64,000 nucleotides of DNA from Betaproteobacteria bacterium (GTDB lineage Bacteria; Pseudomonadota; Gammaproteobacteria; Burkholderiales; Usitatibacteraceae), in contig JADKJU010000001.1 in NCBI GenBank assembly GCA_016720855.1, positions 179,501-243,500 of the forward strand. Reading direction: 5' to 3'. A model generated the notes under the pieces. It made no database searches. It saw nothing but the letters and a program-made list of their open reading frames with translations, and was not told the origin of the DNA. Below, one piece after another: positions 24,552 to 31,472 of this stretch (positions within the stretch are counted from its first letter, which is position 1; the number at the start of each line of letters is the position of its first letter). Both the position numbers and the translations under genes were made by a program.

Positions 24552-25144
24552 GCGAGATCCTTCGCGAGCGCCGCACGCGTTTCGGCGCCCACCGGTTCGC
24601 AAGCGGCGGTGTACGCCGGGTGATCCACGCCGATGGAGAGCGCAACACCGTACTTCAGGGCTTCGGCCATCTCCTTCGTGAGTTCGAAGCGCAGAAAGTG
24701 CACGGCGGAGGTCTTCTCCTCGTTTTCGCGCTCGAGGTCCTCGTCGGCAATGGACCAGATACGGGGCGAGCCCTCGACCTGCATCCACACCCTGTCCTCG
24801 ATGCCCTTCATCTTCGCGAGGGCCGCTCGCCGCTCCTCCACGTCTTCGTACTCGATGAGCATCGTGGCCTTGAAGTTGCGGCCGTCCGGAACCAGGGGAT
24901 TATAGACATCGAGCTCGTCCTGGATGCCCGCCTCCTCGAAGGTCTTCTCGATGCGGAGCATCTCCTGCACCTGGTAGCGGATCGTGAGCTCGTCCTCGAA
25001 CAGGAGCGTCAGGTGCTCGCCGAGGTGCACCGCACGCGGCCTCTTGTGCTCGAGAACCCTTGCACGGAAGTCCTTGCGGTCCTTGGCGTAGGCCTCGAGG
25101 GTCATGAGGGAGTCGCGGGTGATCTTGGGCATGGTGGTGGTCAT
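24548..25144 (-). CDS. DUF3501 family protein
   Basis: A 198-residue cytoplasmic protein with no transmembrane segment. Recognisable family features are ITRDSLMTLEAYAKDR at the N-terminus, RAVHLGEHLTLLFEDELTIRYQ, and the C-terminal GVDHPAY. The gene is last in a rubrerythrin / Fe-S oxidoreductase / DUF3501 series on the minus strand, with a 10-base gap to the Fe-S gene, an association seen repeatedly in proteobacteria. The molecular function is not established. Many acidic residues and one cysteine are visible, but no classical redox motif, so it may be a structural or adaptor subunit. Confidence 0.85.
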   Translation of the reverse strand: MTTTMPKITRDSLMTLEAYAKDRKDFRARVLEHKRPRAVHLGEHLTLLFEDELTIRYQVQEMLRIEKTFEEAGIQDELDVYNPLVPDGRNFKATMLIEYEDVEERRAALAKMKGIEDRVWMQVEGSPRIWSIADEDLERENEEKTSAVHFLRFELTKEMAEALKYGVALSIGVDHPAYTAACEPVGAETRAALAKDLA

Positions 25145-25154
25145 GGTCTCGGGG

Positions 25155-26495
25155 TCACTCTGGCAGGCCGTAGGCGATTCGCAGGAGCGTGATCGGGTGC
25201 TTGAGCTGCGCCTGGCCCAGCGTGTCGCCCATCCCCTGCTCGATGTGCCGGCCGCCGAGCTGGCAGTCGGAGCTGATGTAATCGGGCTTCGGCTCGGCCA
25301 TGGCGCGGAAGACGGGGCGCCCGATCTTCATCGCCGCCTGGTGGAACTCCTTCTTGCAGCCCCACGTTCCGGAGTGTCCCGAGCAGCGCTCGACCGTGGT
25401 GACGGTGGTTGCGGGCACCATTTCCAGCGCCTCGCGCGTCTTCTGGCCGACGTTCTGCACGCGCGAGTGGCAGGGGATGTGGTAGGAGACCTTGCCCAGA
25501 GGGGTCTTGAAGTCGCTCTTGAGCAGGCCGTCCTTCTGGCGGGCGACGAGGTACTCGAAGGGATCGAACATCGCCGCCTGGACCGCCTTCACATCCGGAT
25601 CGTCGGGGAACATGAGCGGGAGCTCCTGCTTGAACATCAGCGTGCAGGAAGGGATCGGCGTCACGATGGCGTAGCCCTCGCGGGCCAGCTTCGCGAGGAC
25701 CGGGATGTTCTTCTCCTTGCCGGCCTCCACGGCCGGCAGGTCGCCCAGCTCGAGCTTGGGCATGCCGCAGCAGGCCTCCTTTTCCGCGATCACATAGGGG
25801 ACCTCGTTATGGGCGAGGATCTTCGTGAGGTCGTGGCCGATGCCGGGTTCGTTGTAGTTGATGTAGCAGGTGGCAAAGATCGCGACCTTGCCCGGCGTGC
25901 GCGAACCGTCCTTCACCGGAAACACCGGGCTGCGCGCCACGTTCGAGCGGAATTTCGTCGTCGCGTATTCCGGAACCCACGCGGTCCTGTCAACGCCCAG
26001 GGCGCTTTCCATCACTCCGCGGACGGCGCCGGACCGGTTGAGCGCGTTGGTCACCTGCGTGACGATCGGAATGGTGGCCAGCGTGCCGAGCGCATCCGTC
26101 GAGGCGAGGATCTTGTCCTTGAAGGGCACCTTGCCGCTCGCGAAATTCACCGCCTTCGCGCGCAGCATCAGGTGCGGGAAGTCGAGGTTCCACGGATGCG
26201 GCGGGACGTACGGGCACTTCGTCATGTAGCAGACGTCGCACAGGTAGCATTGGTCGACCACCTCCCGGTACTTCTCCTTCGGCACGCCGTCCACCTCGCC
26301 GCTCGGGCTCTCGTCGACGAGATCGAAGAGCCTCGGGAAGGATCCGCACAGGCTCACGCAGCGCCGGCATCCATGGCAGATGTCGAAGACGCGTTCCATC
26401 TCGGCAAAGAGCTTCGCCTCGTCGTAGAACTCAGGGTTCTTCCAGTCGAGGGGATGGCGGGTGGGGGCTTCGAGACTGCCTTCTCTCACGCTCAT
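25155..26495 (-). CDS. Fe-S oxidoreductase with two 4Fe-4S motifs and CCG domains (GlpC/HdrD-like)
   Basis: A 446-residue protein expected to pass electrons between iron-sulfur clusters. The first cluster motif is Cys40-x2-Cys43-x2-Cys46-x3-Cys50; the second is Cys83-x2-Cys86-x2-Cys89-x4-Cys94, with one extra residue before the last cysteine. Two cysteine-rich CCG-type regions follow (EKEACCGMP; later CHSRVQN and CSGHSG). This is the layout of GlpC and heterodisulfide reductase HdrD. Together with upstream rubrerythrin and downstream DUF3501 it forms a compact operon, so it may feed electrons to rubrerythrin. That link is inference. Confidence 0.85.
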   Translation of the reverse strand: MSVREGSLEAPTRHPLDWKNPEFYDEAKLFAEMERVFDICHGCRRCVSLCGSFPRLFDLVDESPSGEVDGVPKEKYREVVDQCYLCDVCYMTKCPYVPPHPWNLDFPHLMLRAKAVNFASGKVPFKDKILASTDALGTLATIPIVTQVTNALNRSGAVRGVMESALGVDRTAWVPEYATTKFRSNVARSPVFPVKDGSRTPGKVAIFATCYINYNEPGIGHDLTKILAHNEVPYVIAEKEACCGMPKLELGDLPAVEAGKEKNIPVLAKLAREGYAIVTPIPSCTLMFKQELPLMFPDDPDVKAVQAAMFDPFEYLVARQKDGLLKSDFKTPLGKVSYHIPCHSRVQNVGQKTREALEMVPATTVTTVERCSGHSGTWGCKKEFHQAAMKIGRPVFRAMAEPKPDYISSDCQLGGRHIEQGMGDTLGQAQLKHPITLLRIAYGLPE

Positions 26496-26527
26496 GGGAG
26501 TTGCGTCCTAGGGGGTTCGCCAGCAAG

Positions 26528-26549
26528 AAGGGGCGGTTGCCCGCCCCTT
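26528..26549 (-). terminator. Hairpin between rubrerythrin and the Fe-S gene
   Basis: AAGGGGCGG / CCGCCCCTT form a 9-bp stem with a 4-base loop. On the minus strand it is followed by CTTGCTGG, a weak T tract, so it may attenuate rather than stop transcription from rubrerythrin into the Fe-S gene. Confidence 0.5.
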
Positions 26550-26579
26550 GGATTGCACTGCGGGGAAGCGGCTTCCGGC

Positions 26580-27002
26580 TCAGTCGGCGAGCGCGTCCAG
26601 GGCCTTCTGGAAGCGGTTGGCGTGCGAGCGCTCGGCCTTGGCCAGCGTCTCGAACCAGTCGCCGATTTCCTCGAAGCCCTCGTCACGTGCGGCCTTCGCC
26701 ATGCCGGGGTACATGTCCGTGTACTCGTGCGTCTCGCCGGCGACGGCGGCCTTCAGGTTCTGGCGCGAGGAGCCGATCGGCAGATCCGTGGCCGGGTCGC
26801 CCACCTGTGCGATGTAGTCGAGGTGGCCGTGCGCGTGGCCCGTCTCGCCTTCCGCCGTCGAGCGGAACAGGGCCGCGACGTCGTTCTGGCCTTCCACGTC
26901 GGCCTTGCTCGCGAAGTACAGGTAGCGGCGATTCGCCTGGGATTCGCCCGCGAAGGCGGCTTTCAGGTTGTCGTGGGTTTTCGTGCCTTTGAGGGGTTTC
27001 AT
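26580..27002 (-). CDS. Rubrerythrin (diiron domain only)
   Basis: A 140-residue non-haem diiron protein of the ferritin-like superfamily that reduces hydrogen peroxide. The four-helix metal ligands are visible as AGESQANRRY, AEGETGHAHGH, AGETHEYTDMYP and AKAERSHANRF. The C-terminal rubredoxin domain of classical rubrerythrin is absent, so electrons must come from a partner protein. The adjacent Fe-S oxidoreductase is the natural candidate. A strong AGGAGG ribosome site precedes the ATG, and the leader contains a perfect hairpin. Confidence 0.93.
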   Translation of the reverse strand: MKPLKGTKTHDNLKAAFAGESQANRRYLYFASKADVEGQNDVAALFRSTAEGETGHAHGHLDYIAQVGDPATDLPIGSSRQNLKAAVAGETHEYTDMYPGMAKAARDEGFEEIGDWFETLAKAERSHANRFQKALDALAD

Positions 27003-27023
27003 GCGGACCTCCTGGTTGGGTGA

Positions 27024-27042
27024 GGATGCCTCGGAGGCATCC
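27024..27042 (-). repeat. Hairpin in the rubrerythrin 5' leader
   Basis: GGATGCCTC and GAGGCATCC are perfect inverted 9-mers separated by one base, about 20 bases upstream of the rubrerythrin start and next to its ribosome site. It could influence translation or mRNA stability. Confidence 0.45.
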
Positions 27043-27141
27043 TTCGGCTGATCAAGTTGTACTCCGGAAAGCTTAGATGCGGTAGCGGCCGGTAGTCCAA
27101 TTGATTGTTCCGATACGCCTGATAGGCGGTCTCAATCCCGG

Positions 27142-27600
27142 CTACTTGAGGCGGCTTTCGACCAGGCGCGCCACCTGCATCGTGTCGACCTCGGTGGCGT
27201 TCTTTTCCCGGGCGAATGCGATGGTCACCAGCAGCTTGCCCTTGCGGAACATGCCGGTCTTGTTGGCCTGCAGCCAGAAGGCTCGATCGCCGACGCCTTC
27301 GATCCACTTCACCTTGCGGCGATAGATCTTCTCCAGGTTCTCGCGCTCGTACTGGAGTTCGTTCTCGGCCGCGTACTGCACTTCGCGGATCCTGAGCACC
27401 AGTACGGCAGCTCGGCGCGAATCCTCGAAAGCGCATTCGGATGGGTTTCCCGACTTGCGCGGCGAGATCTTCGAGGCGGTGCCGTCGGCGATGGAATTCA
27501 CCTCGTCGATGGTGACCACCGTGCACGCGTCGGGCGGTACCGCGAAGCAGCTCGTCGCTGCGAGGGTGACGAGGAGGGCCAGGCGTCGGGGAGTCTTCAT
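27142..27600 (-). CDS. Exported protein of unknown function
   Basis: A 152-residue protein with a signal peptide (MKTPRRLALLVTLAATSCFA); cleavage after FA is plausible, and a lipoprotein cysteine in ATSC is a weaker alternative. The mature part begins DACTVVTIDEVNSIADG, a pattern reminiscent of small exported or lipoprotein domains with two cysteines (Cys26 and one in SECAFED) that could form a disulfide. Then comes a lysine/glutamate-rich region and RAFWLQANKTGMFRKGKLLVTIAF. The family is not identified. It lies alone, 139 bases from rubrerythrin and on the same strand. Confidence 0.7.
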   Translation of the reverse strand: MKTPRRLALLVTLAATSCFAVPPDACTVVTIDEVNSIADGTASKISPRKSGNPSECAFEDSRRAAVLVLRIREVQYAAENELQYERENLEKIYRRKVKWIEGVGDRAFWLQANKTGMFRKGKLLVTIAFAREKNATEVDTMQVARLVESRLK

Positions 27601-27682
27601 GAAGGGCGCTCCAGGAGGGCGAAGGAACTTCCCCTATCCTAAACCATGGCGCACATGGACTGCATCAAGGCGCGCGTGCACG

Positions 27683-27696
27683 TTGATCTATCTCAA
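27683..27696. promoter_or_regulatory. FNR/Anr-type binding box
   Basis: TTGAT-N4-CTCAA matches the FNR/Anr/Dnr consensus TTGAT-N4-ATCAA at nine of ten positions. It is centred 83 bases before the ATG at 27773 and also sits between two divergent genes. It suggests oxygen- or NO-dependent control of the downstream gene. Confidence 0.65.
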
Positions 27697-27772
27697 CGCC
27701 GTGCAGGCGCGTTCCTCTAGTCTCCTCGCGAAGGGTGGAGGCGCAAGAGGCGCCCGCACGCGAGGGAGTCCG

Positions 27773-28354
27773 ATGATCCGGTCAGTTGCCGCCGACGAAT
27801 TGCTGCGAAGCGCGCGCCGCGCCGCCGGCACCGCGAACGTGCGCGAGGCGGTCAGGAACCTCACGCTTCACGCGCTGCGCAGCCGGTTTCTCACCACCGA
27901 GCACATTGCTTCCGTGGCGCGAACCGTAGGTGAGGGCATCGAGAGTTCCGACGTCCTGCCGACCGCCCCGGTCCGGGAAACCCACCGGGGAGCCTGGGCC
28001 GGGCTGGAAGACGCGGTTGGCCAGGCGTTGCACGCGATCGAGCTTGCGGCGAGGCAGTTGGCCGAAGGCCGCGCGTGCCTGCCGATGGCGGATCGCGAGC
28101 GGATGCTGGCCGAAATCGCGCAGATGGAACGCTCTTTCGGCGAAAAGTGGGAATTTCCGCGCGCCGTTCCCGCCTCGCTCCGTGCACGGATCGCCTCGGT
28201 GGCCACGCTTCTCGAGCAGGCGGCGGCAATCGGGCCGTCCGCTCCTGCCGATTCCGGTCCGGAGGCCGGCGCGATCTTGTCGTTCGTGGCGAGCGGTGTC
28301 CTGCTCGGCCTGTCGGAGGATCTTCGCGAGCCTCCCGAAGGCGCAGCCCGCTGA
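27773..28354 (+). CDS. Helical protein of unknown function behind an FNR box
   Basis: A 193-residue protein predicted to be almost entirely alpha-helical and alanine-rich, with no membrane segment or signal. The start at 27773 is supported by GAGGGAG and by the FNR box 77 bases upstream. The pattern NLTLHALRSRFLTTEHIASVARTVGEG, followed by a glutamine/glutamate-rich helical core, resembles proteins of the kind grouped as DUF6781; this is from memory and unverified. The convergent neighbour is a zinc alcohol dehydrogenase 22 bases away. Its position suggests a role in low-oxygen physiology. Confidence 0.65.
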   Translation: MIRSVAADELLRSARRAAGTANVREAVRNLTLHALRSRFLTTEHIASVARTVGEGIESSDVLPTAPVRETHRGAWAGLEDAVGQALHAIELAARQLAEGRACLPMADRERMLAEIAQMERSFGEKWEFPRAVPASLRARIASVATLLEQAAAIGPSAPADSGPEAGAILSFVASGVLLGLSEDLREPPEGAAR

Positions 28355-28376
28355 GCGTCGTCGCGCGGGGGGGGCC

Positions 28377-29369
28377 CTAGCCCATCGTGAGCACCGCGGC
28401 GCCGTCGAACGCGCCGCGACGCAAGTCTTCCAGCGCCTCGTTGGCCCGTTCCAGCCGGTAAGGCACCGGCCGCGCATCGAGTTTCGTGCGCGCCGCGAGC
28501 GCCATGAAGGCAGCGCCATCCTGGCGCGTCAGGTTCGCGACAGAGCGCACGATCCGCTCTCCCCACAATAAGCGGTACGGAAAAGCCGGAATGCCGCTCA
28601 TGTGGATGCCGGCGCACACCACGGTTGCGCCCTTGGTCGTTGCCGCGAGCGCGGCGGGCACCAGGCTTCCGACGGGCGCGAAAAGGAGTGCGGCGTCGAG
28701 CGGTACCGGGGGACGGGCATCGCTGCCGCCTGCCCACGTGCAACCCAGCTCGCGCGCGAAGGCCTGCGAGCGTTCGTCGCCCGGGCGTGTGAAGGCGAAC
28801 ACCTCGCGTCCCTCGGCCACGGCCACCTGCGCGATGAGGTGTGCCGCGGCCCCAAAGCCGTAGAGACCGACCCGGGCGGCATCGGGCGCCATGGCATAGG
28901 CGCGATACCCGATGAGGCCCGCGCACAGGAGGGGTGCGGCGTGCAAGTCGTCGTAGGCGTCCGGAAGGGCAAGGCAATAGCGTTCGTCGGCCACGGCGTA
29001 TCGGGCATAGCCTCCGTCACGGTGATAGCCGGTGAAGACGGCCTCGTCGCAGAGGTTTTCATGTCCGGTTGCGCAGTGGCCGCAATGTCCGCACGTGCCG
29101 CCGAGCCAGGGGACGCCGACGCGCTCGCCCGGTCCGAAGCGCGGGGCGCCGGGGCCGAAGGCGGCAATCCGGCCGACCACTTCGTGGCCCGGGACGACAG
29201 GCATTCGCGGCGGCGGCAAGTCGCCATCGAGGATATGCAGGTCCGTGCGGCATACGCCGCAGGCCGCCACCTCGAGGAGGACCTCGCCGGGACCGGGATC
29301 CGGGACGGGGCGACGACTGGCAACGAGCGGCGTCCCCGGTGCGAAAAGCGTCATGGCGAGATCGTCCAT
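28377..29369 (-). CDS. Zinc-dependent alcohol dehydrogenase (MDR superfamily)
   Basis: A 330-residue NAD(P)-dependent alcohol/aldehyde oxidoreductase. Catalytic zinc ligands are Cys40 and His62-Glu63 (PGHEVVG); structural zinc ligands are Cys93, Cys96, Cys99 and Cys107 (GTCGHCGHCATGHENLC). The Rossmann motif reads VGLYGFGAAAH, slightly unlike the usual GxGxxG. The start at 29369 is one of two close methionines. In several betaproteobacteria such genes belong to FNR-type anaerobic clusters, which agrees with the Crp/Fnr gene 97 bases upstream. The substrate is unknown. Confidence 0.9.
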   Translation of the reverse strand: MDDLAMTLFAPGTPLVASRRPVPDPGPGEVLLEVAACGVCRTDLHILDGDLPPPRMPVVPGHEVVGRIAAFGPGAPRFGPGERVGVPWLGGTCGHCGHCATGHENLCDEAVFTGYHRDGGYARYAVADERYCLALPDAYDDLHAAPLLCAGLIGYRAYAMAPDAARVGLYGFGAAAHLIAQVAVAEGREVFAFTRPGDERSQAFARELGCTWAGGSDARPPVPLDAALLFAPVGSLVPAALAATTKGATVVCAGIHMSGIPAFPYRLLWGERIVRSVANLTRQDGAAFMALAARTKLDARPVPYRLERANEALEDLRRGAFDGAAVLTMG

Positions 29370-29405
29370 GCTTCGACCCTACGCCAGTGGATCCTGGAAA
29401 AGAAG

Positions 29406-29425
29406 AAGGCGGCCGGGGCCGCCTT
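29406..29425 (-). terminator. Terminator after the Crp/Fnr gene
   Basis: AAGGCGGC / GCCGCCTT form an 8-bp stem with a CGGG loop. On the minus strand it is followed by the pyrimidine-rich CTTCTTTTCC. A second hairpin (CCGTGC/GCACGG, 29436-29451) sits between it and the gene. Confidence 0.6.
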
Positions 29426-29465
29426 TGCGCGAAGGCCGTGCTTCAGCACGGCTACTGGTGCAGGT

Positions 29466-30272
29466 TCAGGCAGTCGCGCCCAGCATCTCCACCCAGGTCA
29501 CGTTGCGGCGGGCTGCGCGATCACCGCGGCGGGCCCCTGAGCGCGCCATCGGGGAGGGATGCAGCTTCTGCAGGACGCGAAGCTGATCGACGTCGCGCAG
29601 TTCCAGTTCGCGCTGGGCGACATGGATGAGCCCGGCATCGGCCAGCGCGGAGAAGGCGCGGCTCACCGTCTCGAGGGTCAGGCCGAGGTAGCTGCCGATC
29701 TCCTGGCGCGTCATCGGGAGCGTGATGCGCGTGGCGGGTCGTCCGGCGCGGCCGCAGCGGTCGGCGAAGTTCGCGAGGAAACGCGCGACGCGGGCCTCCG
29801 CGCCGAGCGTGCCGACGAGCGAGCGCAGGGAATGATCCGTCACCAGCTCGCGGCTGATGGCGCGATAGATGAGCTGCTCGAAGTCGTCCAGGGACCGACC
29901 CAGGTGGGCGATGCTGCGAAACGGCACGACGACCATTTCACAGTCGGTGAGCGTGACGGCATAGGAGGCATGCCTGTGGTTGCAAAGGCCGTCGGCCCCG
30001 ATCAGGTCGCCGCGCAGCGGGAAGCCGAGCACGAGTTGGTTGCCGGTCTCGTCGGCGACGAAGGTCTTGAGGTACCCCTCGGCCACGATGTAGAGGGCCT
30101 CGAAGGGCTCGCCCTGCGACGTGAGGCGGTGGCCCGCTTTCAAGCGCCGGTGCAGGAATGTCGTGTCCACCTGCCGCGCGCCGGCGACTTCGGGCAGGCC
30201 GAGCAGTCGGCAGGCCTCGGCGAGGGTGGATCGATGGGCATCGGCTTGGCTCGCGGCTCGGACGGTGCTCAT
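29466..30272 (-). CDS. Crp/Fnr-family transcription regulator
   Basis: A 268-residue regulator with an N-terminal cyclic-nucleotide-type sensor domain and a C-terminal helix-turn-helix. The recognition helix contains ETVSR, the Glu/Ser/Arg set that reads TTGA half-sites in FNR. That fits the two FNR-type boxes in this window (27683 and 34460). The four-cysteine cluster motif of oxygen-sensing FNR is absent: the N-terminus carries only a single cysteine. It therefore may sense another signal, such as NO via haem as in Dnr, or act without a cluster. A C-terminal basic extension of about 40 residues follows the HTH. Confidence 0.88.
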   Translation of the reverse strand: MSTVRAASQADAHRSTLAEACRLLGLPEVAGARQVDTTFLHRRLKAGHRLTSQGEPFEALYIVAEGYLKTFVADETGNQLVLGFPLRGDLIGADGLCNHRHASYAVTLTDCEMVVVPFRSIAHLGRSLDDFEQLIYRAISRELVTDHSLRSLVGTLGAEARVARFLANFADRCGRAGRPATRITLPMTRQEIGSYLGLTLETVSRAFSALADAGLIHVAQRELELRDVDQLRVLQKLHPSPMARSGARRGDRAARRNVTWVEMLGATA

Positions 30273-30303
30273 GGGGGTTTCCTTTCGCTTGGATATCGGG
30301 GAA

Positions 30304-30687
30304 TCAGTGGAAGACGCCGGAATCCGCTTCGTCGCGCCACCCGCTCAGGATGCCGCGCACGCGGCCGAACTCCGCGGACTTGTCGAGAAAGATTTCCGCG
30401 CCGGCGGCCATCGCGGCCTTGCGATAGGGCTCGGCGGCGAAGTTGGTCATGACGATCACGCGCATGTGCGGAAGGCGTGTGCGAACTGCGCGCAGCACCT
30501 GCAGGCCGCTTCCGCTGGGGAGCTGCAGGTCGAGGATCAGTGCGTCGGGCGGGGAACTCGTGAGGCCGTCGATCGCCGCGGGAACGTCCTCGGCGGTACC
30601 CACGATATCGAGCCCGGGAAGGTCCTCGATCGTGCGCACCAGGCGCTCGCGGACGGGAATCGAATCCTCGACGATGAAGAGGTTCAT
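30304..30687 (-). CDS. Stand-alone receiver-domain response regulator
   Basis: A 127-residue CheY-like protein with no output domain. The phospho-acceptor is Asp53 (LILDLQLP), the acidic pocket is VEDS near residue 7, and the conserved lysine is Lys103 (FLDKSAEF). It lies 31 bases upstream of the Crp/Fnr gene and may be co-transcribed with it. The promoter region contains several GTAGGA/TCCTAC half-sites that could bind the nearby LuxR-type regulator. Its phospho-donor is not shown by sequence; the adjacent PAS kinase is a candidate. Confidence 0.9.
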   Translation of the reverse strand: MNLFIVEDSIPVRERLVRTIEDLPGLDIVGTAEDVPAAIDGLTSSPPDALILDLQLPSGSGLQVLRAVRTRLPHMRVIVMTNFAAEPYRKAAMAAGAEIFLDKSAEFGRVRGILSGWRDEADSGVFH

Positions 30688-30749
30688 CGCGAGAGAGTGA
30701 ATGCGCCGTGGGAGGTCATGGCGGCATTCTGCGCGGTGCTCCCCGTCCG

Positions 30750-30815
30750 TCCTATCGGCGCGGGCTGATTCGGGGGGTAGGAGACTGCCGCGTAATGGAG
30801 TAGGAATCGTCCTAC
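30750..30815. promoter_or_regulatory. Cluster of GTAGGA/TCCTAC half-sites
   Basis: Half-sites occur as TCCTAT (30750-30755), GTAGGA (30778-30783), and the palindrome GTAGGA-ATCG-TCCTAC (30800-30815). They lie upstream of the receiver gene and just downstream of the LuxR-type regulator gene. Spacing and palindromy suit a NarL/LuxR-type dimer. Confidence 0.45.
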
Positions 30816-30824
30816 CAGCGGGGA

Positions 30825-31472
30825 TCAGGCGACCGGGGGTTCCGCGGAAATCCGGTGGCGGATCGCGTACCGGACGAGATCCGCGACGGAACTGGCGCTC
30901 ATCTTCTGCAGGATCCGCGTCTTGTGCGTGCTGACGGTCTTCACGCTCAAGTGCAGCTGCGCTGCGATGTCGGAGACGCTGCGGCCGCTCACCAGCAGCT
31001 GGAAGACCTCGAATTCGCGGTCCGACAGGTGCTTGTGGGGCGCTTCGTCGCCGCGAGGCTGGACGTCCAGCGCCAGCTGCTCGGCCACGTTGGGACTGAT
31101 GTAGAGGCGCCCCTCGGCGAGGCGGCGTATCGCCGAGACCAGCTGGCCGGGCGCGCTTTCCTTCGTGAGGTATCCCGAGGCGCCGGCGCGAATCGCGCGC
31201 ACCGCGTACTGGTCCTCCTCGTGCATGGTGAGGACGAGCACGCGCAGCCTCGGGCTCTCGTCCCTGACCTGCTTGATGAGCTCGATCCCGCTCTTCCCCG
31301 GCATGGAAAGATCGAGCATGAGGATGTCGAACCCTCCCTCGCGGACGCGGTCGAGCACCTCGTGTCCGTTGGTCGCCTCCCCCGCGATCTCGATGCCCTC
31401 CTGGCCTTCGAGGATGCGCTTGAGGCCCTCACGCACGATGGCGTGATCGTCGGCGACGAGGACGCGGGTCAC
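30825..31472 (-). CDS. LuxR/NarL-type response regulator
   Basis: A 215-residue two-domain regulator. The receiver domain has Asp8/Asp9, the phospho-acceptor Asp54 (LMLDLSMPGKSG) and Lys104 (YLTKES). The C-terminal LuxR-type HTH covers LSDREFEVFQLLVSGRSVSD to VSTHKTRILQKM. It starts with GTG and overlaps the histidine kinase stop by three bases (GTGA), so the kinase and regulator form a cognate, translationally coupled pair. It belongs to the NarL/FixJ group with a HisKA_3 partner kinase. Confidence 0.95.
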   Translation of the reverse strand: MTRVLVADDHAIVREGLKRILEGQEGIEIAGEATNGHEVLDRVREGGFDILMLDLSMPGKSGIELIKQVRDESPRLRVLVLTMHEEDQYAVRAIRAGASGYLTKESAPGQLVSAIRRLAEGRLYISPNVAEQLALDVQPRGDEAPHKHLSDREFEVFQLLVSGRSVSDIAAQLHLSVKTVSTHKTRILQKMSASSVADLVRYAIRHRISAEPPVA

